From: Ephydatia muelleri
Lineage: Eukaryota > Porifera > Demospongiae > Spongillida > Spongillidae
Direction of reading: 5' to 3'
NCBI GenBank assembly: GCA_013339895.1
Contig: JABACO010000001.1
Coordinates: 4,208,280-4,272,279, forward strand
Length of the DNA stretch: 64,000 nt
The notes under the pieces were generated by a model, which was not told the DNA's origin, made no database searches, and worked only from the letters and a program-made list of their open reading frames with translations. The position numbers and the translations under genes are program-made. Positions 23,885 through 36,000 of this stretch are shown here, piece after piece (position 1 is the stretch's first letter; the number at the start of each line of letters is the position of its first letter).

Positions 23885-24170
23885 ACTCCGTAACGGTTTA
23901 AGCTATCAACTTCCTATTTTCTACTCTTCATACTACACCATTTCTCTACGGTAAAATACTTTTGGGGGTCTTGCACTTGCTCCGTGCCCGTCCGATACCC
24001 CACAGGGTATGAACCCGTCATAACTTTCGGCAGTAGTAATCAAATCGCTTCAAATTGTAGGTAGATGGGTCCTATAGCTATTGATTTATTCTGTTCGTTA
24101 ATTTTGACTCTATCCGTTGCGAAGATACAGGTGTGCAAATTTCGATTTGCCCAGGCAACCGTAGTTCAAT
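23885..24170 (+). repeat. Solitary arm of the foldback family
   Basis: About 285 bp homologous to the inner part of the left arm of the 20546-21365 element (CTTCATACTACACCATTTCT, GGTATGAACCCGTCATAACT), with substitutions and small gaps. No matching inverted arm follows. It is an older, truncated copy. Confidence 0.8.
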
Positions 24171-24394
24171 TCTCCCATTCCGCATGAATATTAATCACTT
24201 CCTTGTTCCGCCCATTCTCCGCCTTAAACTAAGCTATAGCCGTTCGCAACTCAGTGTCTTTGTTTTTTGTTGTTTTGTTTTATTTTCTGAGTCTATACGG
24301 GTCAAAGAAGATGAGTTATCACTTCGTATGACGATCGTACAGAATTAACGGAGGGTTGTCAGCTAGCTTCTTCTGCATGTTGACCTGCACAATA

Positions 24395-24494
24395 GCTCCT
24401 TCTGCATGTTGACCTGCACACCCTTATCCAATAGCTCCTTCACACAGGCCAAATGCCTCTCACTGTATGCCTCCAACAGTGCAGTTCATCCACC
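24395..24494 (-). pseudogene. Isolated, decayed ankyrin exon
   Basis: After a TTACAG acceptor, the minus strand reads GG*TALLEAYSERHLACVKE, then LLDKGVQVNMQ. This is plainly a D-type ANK exon, with a TGA where Arg or Trp is usual. Its 3' end is followed by a direct copy of a 21-bp segment instead of a clean donor. It stands alone, opposite in strand to the array, and is dead. Confidence 0.6.
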
Positions 24495-24499
24495 CTGTA

Positions 24500-25720
24500 A
24501 GGATTAGTGCACATAACGAGTACTACTTATCATGTAACATACATGTACAACTGAAAACACACAGCCCCATTTTCTATCCCAGCACACACAGATGATGCAG
24601 AGTACATAAGGAACAACGCAACGTACTTTACAAAACGGCACCGTGCAATGATGTGTGCGTTAATTTACATATTTGACACAGATTATATACCAGCGCGCGA
24701 GTAAAGGCAACGCCACTAGCGTGGGTCCTGATTAATTGTACACATTTTTCAAGTGCTTTGATTTTCTTAAAGCAGCTGTAATTGCCTAATTGGTGCAATT
24801 GTACCTTAAAAACAGTAACCATTGAACGAACTACATGTAAATCTTATACAGCATTATTGTATTTCGATCGATCGACGTTATGCCGGCTTATGATGGGCAT
24901 TCTATATTTGTGAGGCTGATTGTATACTGATGATATTAAATATGTAGTCATACGCATGTTCATATGAATTTATTTTCCTATTAACATGTCATTACAGCAT
25001 AGCTTCATAGATTCTCCACTTGCGTTTTTGCATATACATGCATTACAAGCTGTAATTCATATTTTTATGCATAAACATACTGTTACATAATTGGACATTA
25101 TTGAACTACTAAGTCTGCTCAAAGAAGTTTCACATGCAACTAGGCCTATCATGTATGCACCTATTCGCAGTAGCTATGAACATACTACAGTAATATAATG
25201 CCCACTATGATTGATGGTATTGTTGAAGGCTGTCATCAACATTATTTCAATGTCAGTTACAAAAACAACTTGTTTTGTAATGTTATAATCGGCTATGGTT
25301 CTACACCAGGGGAAGGGATGGCATTAATCATCCTCTAACTTTGTACAAAGTATTGTAAACCATCCAAAAACTGTTCTTACTTTGTACTGAAAACGAAGCA
25401 ATTATTTAAGCCTAATGAGGGCGTAATGTTGAAAATAGAAGAAATAAAGAAGGCTTTCAAATTCTGACCTATTTCCTGGACATCTGTTTAATAAGCAAAT
25501 AATATCCCTACAGGTGTACATGAAATCTATGCAATAGCATATTAACAGTTTTTATCTGTTTTGCATGCAAAACCATTGTAGGTACGTAATTATTATCTGG
25601 GAGACAGAAGCACACTTCCAGCTAGCTGTTATTCTTCTGCTACTCCACACATGCGATGGGTGCACCCCCAAGCAAAGTGAGTATCTACATACCAGTACTG
25701 TATGATTGATTATTACACAT
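24500..25720. other. AT-rich stretch, nothing recognised
   Basis: No exon, hairpin or known transposon end was seen over about 1.2 kb. Confidence 0.4.
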
Positions 25721-25722
25721 TA

Positions 25723-26027
25723 ACTCTTTGAACACCAAGTGCATATATGCATGCATGCACTCACCACCGTTACACCATTCATGCATGATTAAATATTGCG
25801 TGCAAAAATGTGCACCATGCTTGCTGCACTGTTAACCCTATAAGTCCATGTACATGTACAATATAGTTATGTTTCTACTCTCACTGGCTAAAGAACCCCA
25901 TGCATTATTCACTAATGCATCACTTCAATACTCTAAGAACAAGACTGCATAGCCCAGATCAGTGTAGTATATCATATCTGTTCACTCCCCCCTTTTGCAA
26001 GTTAGCATTATGGGTTGTTGTAACAAA
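25723..26027. mobile_element. Truncated copy of the piggyBac-like MITE
   Basis: It begins TTAACTCTTTGAACACCAAG and is homologous, inverted, to the right half of the 30552-31159 element (AAGAACCCCATGCATTATTC and GCAAGTTAGCATTATGGGTT blocks). The other terminus is missing. Confidence 0.6.
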
Positions 26028-26123
26028 AGGCCAGCGGTTTAAAATGGACACATTAGTTACTGTATCCTAGCCCTCTTGATCTCTCTTCACTTGGTACCTA
26101 ATGAGGCACCAAACGGGTGAAGC

Positions 26124-26185
26124 AAATTGTGCAATAGGGATACTAATCAGCATTAATGCTGATCAGCATCCCTATTGCACAATTT
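26124..26185. repeat. Hairpin with 31-bp arms and no loop
   Basis: The arms 26124-26154 and 26155-26185 (AAATTGTGCAATAGGGATAC and its complement) pair with two mismatches and meet without a spacer. Such a cruciform is rarely stable unless recent or selected. Confidence 0.85.
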
Positions 26186-26756
26186 TGTTTCATAAATAAA
26201 TGTAACTTCAATAAGAGGGTCTTTATGGGATTTACATTAGACTCCATTAAACCTTCCTTGAATTAGTTTGAGTAACGGAACATATTTCAAATGCTGCAGG
26301 ATATATTTGTTCATTTGCACATTATGCCTTACTCATCAAATACAGGCATCCAAACGGCATCAGTTCGCCATAGCCATCGCAGAAAACCAACACTAACACC
26401 AGTTTGGACCATTTCACCTTTCATATCATGGTTGTACTGGAGCAGCCGCCACATGAAACCGATATATAGCCCGCTCCCAGACCTAGTATTACACACTACC
26501 AAATTCAAAATAGAATATGTTATAATTTGTGCTGGAGAACTGGTGGCGAGGCGGAAGCCAGAAGTTGAGAGAAGTCTATATGGCTTCCTCGCGCGCGCAA
26601 TCCCCCTAGCCACTGCCAAAAGGACATCGTGCTAAGCTTCCTGTGCTCCGCATCCGTAGCCCTGGCTGCTGCTACCGCATAACATTTCATTACCGAAATG
26701 ATACATTTGGCAGCCATTTTGATACAATTTTGGAATTTCGGTCTTGTTCAATACAG

Positions 26757-26818
26757 CAGTAAGTCCACTGGTAAAAACAGTTGTGATCCGAATTATCTGC
26801 ATGTACATATAGACGCAG
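26757..26818 (+). other. Duplicate of the ANK-array first exon, without ATG
   Basis: GTGATCCGAATTATCTGCAT ... ACGCAG|GTAAGG parallels GTGATCCGAAGTATGTGCAT ... ACGACATG|GTAAGC at about 26950-27018. Both end in a good donor, but only the second has ATG directly before it. It could be an alternative 5' UTR exon or a decaying duplicate. Confidence 0.4.
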
Positions 26819-26888
26819 GTAAGGATAATTGGTTTGGCAGAAGTAGTTTACCTGGCGTGGGTGGGGAAAAAGTTCAAATGAATGTTTT

Positions 26889-26898
26889 GCGCATGCGC
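26889..26898. promoter_or_regulatory. NRF-1-like palindrome upstream of the ANK array
   Basis: GCGCATGCGC, a perfect match to the core of the NRF-1 consensus, lies 127 bp above the proposed start codon at 27016. This is a usual position for TATA-less promoters. Binding is inferred only. Confidence 0.45.
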
Positions 26899-27015
26899 AG
26901 TAAGTAATAATGCGGAGGAGGATGATAAACAGTCTAACCGTTGGGTTGAATCCGAAATGCTCAGTGTACTGACAAAAGCTATCGTGATCCGAAGTATGTG
27001 CATTCACTAGACGAC

Positions 27016-30000
27016 ATGGTAAGCATACAGTTACTTCGTGTGTGCATCGATATCGTTGAGATCTGTAATGGCGGTTAAGCGCTGGGTGGAGCAGCATGAA
27101 GAATATTCGTAAAGGATGCGGCCACACAAGAGTACATGTACCACGGTACATAGCACCTTGCTAAACGTGCACAGATTAATACTAAGCAATCGTTTGTCAA
27201 TCTAAATCATGAAAAAAAAACTCGTGGTAAGGCCGGTCGTCACCAGCTACAATGTAAGGTGAAACGCTTGAAGCTAACGCCTTATGAACCCATTTCCCTG
27301 ACAACTAACCTCGTGATGTCTAGGAAAACCATTATTGCGAGAACCAGTATTATTTGCAATTCAGGTCATGATGCTTTGTACACGTGTTGTGGAGCCCATT
27401 TACTTTTGTAATGCCAGCGACAAAATCCAAATGAAATTATTCCATCATTGTAGGAGAATGGAATAGAGCTAAGAGAGGCAGCTAAAGATGGCGATGTGAA
27501 GGAGATTGCAAGACTTCTCAACCAAGGTGCAGAGATTAATGGTGCTGATGAGGTGAGCATGTTACATTATACCAGACATATTATCTCTGACTATACATTA
27601 TGTACACGTATGTGACACACATGTGTATTGGTTTACATGTATGATGGTCAGGGGATGAGGTACAGCCCCTTCATGATCGTATTGTACTACAATGTGGGGT
27701 GAGGTGGTATCGTACAGGTTTTGCTCACTAGAGGTTTGATGGGCGCACACTACTACTTGTAAAGTCTGGTATTTTTTTGTAATATGATGGTTCAGAGTGT
27801 TTAATTGGCTACTGAGCCTACCTTTCTTGATTTGGTTTTATGTGTAATTAAGTAATACAAGCATTTTTCGACTTGTCTAGTGTTTATTTAGATCAGTCCA
27901 TGCTCATTTCACCAAATTGCAATTAATAAACATGATTAAAAAATTTGACTTGGTCAGGGGGTAAAGTAATAAGACCTCACTGTGTGAAGCAAGTTGCGTT
28001 GTTGATCTGTGTGAGCATGAGTTTGATTTTTCAAGTTCTAGGAAAACAAAATTATGTATTGTACTGGTGTGATGCATGAGGTCCCATCCCCTCCAAGATT
28101 ACATTGTACTACGATGCTTGTCCATGAACTGGTACATTCAGGAGGGAAGATGGTAGAGCGTACGTACCCCTTTCACTGCAGCTAGGTGTTATGTTTGGCC
28201 CATCAATCAGTAGTGGTATCATATAGAGTTTTGCTCAATAGATCGAGGTTTGATGGGCATGACTGACCCTGTGACAGCAACACATAATGACGTTTGACCC
28301 TTTCCTCACACATGACTTCATAATGAGTAAATGCTTTTAACCCTATTTGTTTTGTACGCGCACCATTATCCCGGTCTCCTTATGCACTGACGGTACCACT
28401 TGTAAAGTCTGGTATATGATGGTTCAGAGTGTTTAATTTAATTGGCTACTGAGCCTATATGTACCTTTCTTGATTTGATTTGATGTGTAGTGAAGTAATA
28501 CAAGCATTGTTCGATTTGTCTTGTGTTTATTTAGATCATGCTCGTTTCACCAAATTTCAATTAATTAACTTATTTGTCTAATAGCTATGATAAATGTGGT
28601 GTTCCCACAAGATTTTGGACTCAGTAGATAGTTCAGTCTATTGGATAAAGATTGTTGGGCTGTAAAACTGTGTATGTTTGTGTAAAAATGGCACAATGTG
28701 TGTGCAGAATGCAGTTTATCTAGGAAAATGAAATGATGTACTGTACTGGTGTGGCCCTTCCCCTCCAGGATCACATTGTTATACGATAATTTCCAAGAAT
28801 GAAGTGGTACATTTAGAAGGGTAGGAGGTAGAGCATTCGTACCCCTTGCACTGCAGCTAGGCGTTATGTGTGGTCCATCAATAAGCTGTAGTAATATACA
28901 GAGTTTTGCTCAATAGAGGTTTGTTGGGCACGACTGACCCTTTGACAGTAACACATAATGAAGTTTGACCCTTTCCTTGCACATAACTTCATAATGAATA
29001 AATGATTTTAGCGCCATTTGTTCAGTACACTCAGGTATTTTGTTACGTGACGTTTCAGGGTGTTTATTTGGCTACTGAGTCTAACTTCTGGTTTTGGTTT
29101 ATGTGTAATGAAGTAATATATTTAGATCAGGCCTTGCTCATTTCACCAAATTGCAATTAATTAACTGGATCAAAAAATTTGCCTCATAGCTATGATAAAT
29201 GTGGTGTTCCCACAGGGTTTTGGGATTCAGTAGAATGTCCTTTTCCCCACCCTCTGTGGCTTAATTGCGGGCCAGACCTAGGTAATGTAATGTCGGAAAA
29301 TCCATTCTAATATGACGCATCAGGGTGTTTAATTGGCTAACTGATGTGTAATAAAATAAGCAGGCATTGTTGGACTCCCCTAATCTCCCCAACTTGACCT
29401 AATCGTTGAGATCTGTAATGGCGGTTAAGCGCTGGGTGGAGCAGCATGAAGAGTATTCTTAAAGGATGCGGCCACACAAGAGTACATGTACCACGGTACA
29501 TAGCACCTTGCTAAACGTACACAGATTAATACTAAGCAATCGTTTGTCAATCTAAATCATGAAAAAAAAACTCGTGGTAAGGCCGGTCGTCACCAGCTAC
29601 AATGTAAGGTGAAACGCTTGAAGCTAACGCCTTATGAACCCATTTCCCTGACAACTAACCTCGTGATGTCTAGGAAAACCATTATTGCGAGAATCAGTAT
29701 TATTTGCTTCCAGTTGCAATTCAGGTCATGATGCTTTGTACACGTGTTGTGGAGCCCATTTACTTTTGTAATGCCAGCGACAAAATCCAAATGAAATTAT
29801 TCCATCATTGTAGGAGAATGGAATAGAGCTAAGAGAGGCAGCTAAAGATGGCGATGTGAAGGAGATTGCAAGACTTCTCAACCAAGGTGCAGAGATTAAT
29901 GGTGCTGATGAGGTGAGCATGTTACATTATACCAGAGATATTATCTCTGACTATACATTATGTACACGTATGTGACACACATGTGTATTGGTTTACATGT

Positions 30001-33000
30001 ATGATGGTCAGGGGATGAGGTACAGCCCCTTCATGATCGTATTGTACTACGATGTGGGGTGAGGTACAGCCCACCACTGAGACCTCAAGGTGTGAAGGAT
30101 GTTATGTTGTCAAACTGTGTATCCTTTTGCACTCCATCTTCTCTGTGTGTAGTTAGGGAAAGATACAGTTGTGAGTTTGTACAACAAGGGGGTGAGGTAC
30201 ACTCCACTGAGACTCACGGTGTGAATCATGCTGTGTTGTTAAACTGTGTGAAGTCTCTGTCTTCTGTGTGTGCAGCGATTGAGGAAAAGATGGAGTTGTG
30301 TGTTATTTGTACTGTACATGTAGGTGACAAAGGTAGTACTCGTTATGATTGAACTAATCCTTCCAGAATGGTTTGACCGCACTGATGTGGGCATCAAAAG
30401 AGGGGCATTTGGAGTGTGTGAGGGTGCTATTGGATAAAGGTGCGGAGGTCAACATGCAGTGTATGGTAAGTGCAGTTTCGCTAAGTCCAATCTGATTGAT
30501 ATATTCACTCACATGTCAGACCTCCCTATGTGCATTATGTTGTATTAATCGTTAACTCTTTGAACGCCAAGTGCATATACACACTTGCTCACAAAAGGAG
30601 AATTATCTGCCTCACCATTCATGCAGTGCTATATGTGTTATATTGTGTTGATCAAAATCACTTGGAATATGCATACAAATACAATACTGACATGCATGTA
30701 AGTAGTCATACAAATATGTGGTCCTGGTGTAAGCACATTTTGTGTGTCCATTTTAACCTGTTGGCACCTTTTTTGCAACAACCCATAATACTAACTTGCA
30801 AAAGGGGGGAGTGAACAGGCTACACAAGTTGCTACAATAAATTGTAGTAGAGCGGCTACAGTGATACACTACACTGATCTGGGTTACGCATTTTTGTTCA
30901 AGGAGTATTGAAGTGATGCATTAGTGAAGTGAAGTGAAATCATCTGAATAATGGGGTTCTTTAAGCCAGTGTGAGAGGAAACATAATTACTTTGTACATG
31001 GACTTATAAGGTTACAAGTGCAGCAAGCATATGCATGCATCATTGAGCTGTGACTGATCAACACAAATTGCACACAATATCTAACCCACATGAATGGTGC
31101 AATGGTTGTGTGTGCATGCATGCATACATTGTATGCACACTTAGCATTCCAAGAGTTAAACTGTGTGTGGTTATGTACAGAGGGCACAATGAGGGTCGAT
31201 GTGGAATGCAGTTTGATTTAGATGCAAGTCAGACTGTGAATTCTTATGGCTTCCAGGATGGTATAATTTAATGGGATACGATAGTGTGCAGGGAAACGGA
31301 ATGATGTAATGTATTGAGTGGGGCCACTCCTCCTCCAGGATCACATTGTACTACGATGCATGTCCATGCAGTGGCACATTTTGGAGGGAAGGTGGTAGAG
31401 CATACATACCCCTTGCACTGCAACTAGATGTTATGTATGACCCGGTGTGGTATGGTAAAGGGTTATGGTCAATAGGGGGTTGTTGGGTGCGACTAATCCT
31501 GTGACACAATCACATCACATTAACCAATTCCTTGCACTTCACTCCATGATGATTATATGCTCGTCATCCTCTCTGTTTTACACATGCACCTTTATCCTGT
31601 ATCTATATGCCTGGAAATCTATTGTAATATGACACTTCAAGGTGTGTAATTGGCTACTGAGCATAATTTCTTGTTTTGTCTTGACGCGTAATAAATTAAT
31701 ACATGCATTTTTTGTTTTTAGTTTCACTAGATCAGTACATATACATTTAACCCAATTCCAAGTAGTTAACTAAACCAACGTAATTGACTAATAACTGTGA
31801 TCAATGTGGGGATCCCACAAGTAGAAAGTCCTATCCCCCCACCCACCCTCCGCAACATGGTGATTAAGGAGATACCCACCATCACCCACTTTCACATGTA
31901 GATTATTTTGATGTGTGATAAAATAATACAGGCATTTTTGGATTCCCTCACCCACCCCCTTGAACTAATAACCAGCCAGACATAGCGAATGCACACCATC
32001 ACCCACTTTCGCATGTTGATTACTGTACTTCTAACTGCTGTATAACAGTATGATGGTCAGTGGGTGAGGTACTGAGACCTCACAGTGTGAAGCATGTTGT
32101 GTTGTTAATATGTGTGTCCTAGTGCACTCTCTTCTGTGTGTGTGAAGTGAGGAAGAGATGAGTTGTGTGTTATTTGTACAAGTATGTGGGGGTTCTATGC
32201 GTATATGCGACATTGAGTGTACTGGTGTAGTGGGTGAGGCCCCTTCCCCTTCATGATCACGATGTACTATGATGCTTGTCCAGGAAGTAGTACATTCATG
32301 AGGGAAGATGGTAGAGCATACGTACCTTTTGCACCTAAGCTAGGCGTCATGTGTGAACCATCAACCAACTGTGGTATCGTACAGGTTTTGCTCACTAGAG
32401 GTTTGATGGGCGCACACTACCACTTGTAAAGTCTGGTATTTTTTTGTAATATGATGGTTCAGAGTGTTTAATTGGCTACTGAGCCTACCTTTCTTGATTT
32501 GGTTTTATGTGTAATTAAGTAATACAAGCATTTTTCGACTTGTCTAGTGTTTATTTAGATCAGTCCATGCTCATTTCACCAAATTGCAATTAATAAACAT
32601 GATTAAAAATTTGACTTGGTCAGGGGGTAAAGTAATAAGACCTCACTGTGTGAAGCAAGTTGCGTTGTTGATCTGTGTGAGCATGAGTTTGATTTTTCAA
32701 GTTCTAGGAAAACAAAATGATGTATTGTACTGGTGTGATGCATGAGGTCCCATCCCCTCCAAGATTACATTGTACTACGATGCTTGTCCATGAACTGGTA
32801 CATTCAGGAGGGAAGATGGTAGAGCGTACGTACCCCTTTCACTGCAGCTAGGTGTTATGTTTGGCCCATCAATCAGTAGTGGTATCATATAGAGTTTTGC
32901 TCAATAGATCGAGGTTTGATGGGCATGACTGACCCTGTGACAGCAACACATAATGACGTTTGACCCTTTCCTCACACATGACTTCATAATGAGTAAATGC

Positions 33001-36000
33001 TTTTAACCCTATTTGTTTTGTACGCGCACCATTATCCCGGTCTCCTTATGCACTGACGGTACCACTTGTAAAGTCTGGTATATGATGGTTCAGAGTGTTT
33101 AATTTAATTGGCTACTGAGCCTATATGTACCTTTCTTGATTTGATTTGATGTGTAGTGAAGTAATACAAGCATTGTTCGATTTGTCTTGTGTTTATTTAG
33201 ATCATGCTCGTTTCACCAAATTTCAATTAATTAACTTATTTGTCTAATAGCTATGATAAATGTGGTGTTCCCACAAGATTTTGGACTCAGTAGATAGTTC
33301 AGTCTATTGGATAAAGATTGTTGGGCTGTAAAACTGTGTATGTTTGTGTAAAAATGGCACAATGTGTGTGCAGAATGCAGTTTATCTAGGAAAATGAAAT
33401 GATGTACTGTACTGGTGTGGCCCTTCCCCTCCAGGATCACATTGTTATATGATAATTTCCAAGAATGAAGTGGTACATTCAGAAGGGTAGGAGGTAGAGC
33501 ATTCGTACCCCTTGCACTGCAGCTAGGCGTTATGTGTGGTCCATCAATAAGCTGTAGTAATATACAGAGTTTTGCTCAATAGAGGTTTGTTGGGCACGAC
33601 TGACCCTTTGACAGTAACACATAATGAAGTTTGACCCTTTCCTTGCACATAACTTCATAATGAATAAATGATTTTAGCGCCATTTGTTCAGTACACTCAG
33701 GTATTTTGTTACGTGACGTTTCAGGGTGTTTATTTGGCTACTGAGTCTAACTTCTGGTTTTGGTTTATGTGTAATGAAGTAATATATTTAGATCAGGCCT
33801 TGCTCATTTCACCAAATTGCAATTAATTAACTGGATCAAAAAATTTGCCTCATAGCTATGATAAATGTGGTGTTCCCACAGGGTTTTGGGATTCAGTAGA
33901 ATGTCCTTTTCCCCACCCTCTGTGGCTTAATTGCGGGCCAGACCTAGGTAATGTAATGTCGGAAAATCCATTCTAATATGACGCATCAGGGTGTTTAATT
34001 GGCTAACTGATGTGTAATAAAATAAGCAGGCATTGTTGGACTCCCTAATCTCCCCAACTTGACCTAATGACCGGCCAGGCATAGCGAATGCACACCTTCA
34101 CCCTCATTTACTGTACTTCTACAGTCAAAAGGTTACGTTTTGTTTCGTTTAAAAGCGTGTTTAAGCTGTATGTAAGCGTAGTAAATGGGTTACTAAGTTC
34201 ATATGCCACTTTCAATTCTCGTATATAAGTGCTAAATGATCCAACCGCATTAGAGCATGCTCGTTTGTACGGAACGCGTTTCTGTACATGATATTGTCGC
34301 ATACAAATTTCGAATGATCACCTATAAATAATTACATGCATCAAACTTACTCAATTGTTCATTTTACTCCTCCATTAATCTCAGCTGGTGTCGGAAAGTC
34401 ATTCTAATCGCTCACGTACCCTAAAGTACCGCAAAGTACGTGGTAAATACCTCAATTGTGTTAATGAACACTAGCTTACACACGTACATGTAGCTTTGCA
34501 TATAATAGTCAAGTACGACGCGTACACGTCATGTTTCCGTTTGCACGTCACCTGTAAAGAATCGGGAAAGAACTGTATTTTATTGCTCTAGGCCGCCTTG
34601 GATGCCTATTAGAATGACGCCGCTTGTGGATGACGCGAGAACCCGGAATAATCGTGTCGAGCGCTATTACAATCAGCCTCTCTATATAATCACGTGCGCA
34701 TGCAATTACATAATACACAATAACGAGTTCAATTTCCAACATCCTCCCCCCGTTGACCAGACATGGTCAACTGAGGGTCCAAATAGATAAGTTAGATCTG
34801 CTGCTCTTGAGCCCAGACCTTCAGCCTTTGATTGGCCTTCTCAGCTGCAGCACGAACTGGGTATCGCTTGGGCACAGGTACATCGAGGTTCTGATCCACT
34901 TGAGTAACAGCTACGTCATGTCCAGATACATCCTTAGAGGGCACTGCTGGTGGTTCTGCCCTGTCAATCTCTAGTGGATAGAGAAGTTGTAATGGCCTCT
35001 TCAACAATGTGTGTTGTCTGTCTCGGGTGACAACCCTCACGAGGGCACTGCGAGGCAGACCATCTGGTCCAGAATGAACTTCCTGAACCTGTCCAAGTTT
35101 CCAGAAACCACGAGGAATAGATTCATCATGGACTATGACAATATCCCCACATGACACACTAGGATGATGAGAAGTCTTCTTGGCAGCTGAGTATCGGTGA
35201 CATTCTCTAAGCTCATTCAGGTACTCTGTCCTCCACCGCTTCCAAAAATGGTTCAGTACATTTGCAAGATGCTTCATCCTCCTCTTTAGCTGACTGGCAT
35301 TTACTTCAAAGTCTTCATCATCAGGATCATACACATATTCTAGGTAGTCGGGTAGATTCAACAATCTTCGGCCAACAACAAGGTGAGAAGGGGTAAGTGG
35401 CTCTTCAAAATCTGCTGAAGAAACGTATGACAAAGGCCGAGAGTTGATCACTGCTTCAATCTCAACCACAGCCGTGAGTAGTTCATCCTGTGTGAAGTTC
35501 GCTCGCCCTACCATCTTGCGTAGACAGCGTTTGGTTGATCTGACCATGCGCTCGAAAACACCACCCCACCAGGGTGCACATTCGACGTTGAAGATCCATT
35601 GTATCCCTCTTGCAGACAGGTACTCTTGAACAGTGTCATCCTTGAAGACAACATCTAGGAACCTGGCAGCTGCCTTGAATGTCTTTCCATTATCTGACAA
35701 GAACTTGAGTGGTAGACCCCGTCTAGCTGCAAATCTCTTCAGACATCGTACAAATGCGCCAGTGGATAGATCATTCACAATGTCCAAGTGAATTGCCCGA
35801 GTGACTAAGCAGGTAAACAAACAGATCCACACCTTACAACTACTGTCAGACGATGTACCTGTACTTCGAACAAACAGTGGACCAGCAAAATCTACACCTG
35901 TATAGGTGTAGGCCGGTTCCTCCTTTACCCTGAACTCTGGTAAAGGTGGTGGTGGTGGACCTTTGAGTGCCGCTCCTTCATACCTTCTGCAAATTGTGCA

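Larger units (their letters stand above)
29404..34068 (+). repeat. Tandem duplication, copy 2, full length
   Basis: This starts where the sequence of 27053 (CGTTGAGATCTG) recurs directly after the end of copy 1 (CTTGACCTAAT). It contains the duplicated capping exon, a D-type exon, a piggyBac-like MITE and a cassette without an exon. It lacks the ATG mini-exon of 27016, because the duplication began 35 bp downstream of it. Confidence 0.9.

Noticed and set aside
26690-27151. 153-codon minus-strand frame
   Set aside because: It contains two similar halves only because the underlying 5' exon DNA is duplicated. It has no family resemblance and runs antisense to the array promoter.
27366-29920. 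Identical minus-strand frames at 27366-27560 and 29726-29920
   Set aside because: They are the antisense of the duplicated capping ANK exon. Their identity reflects the tandem duplication, not a second gene.
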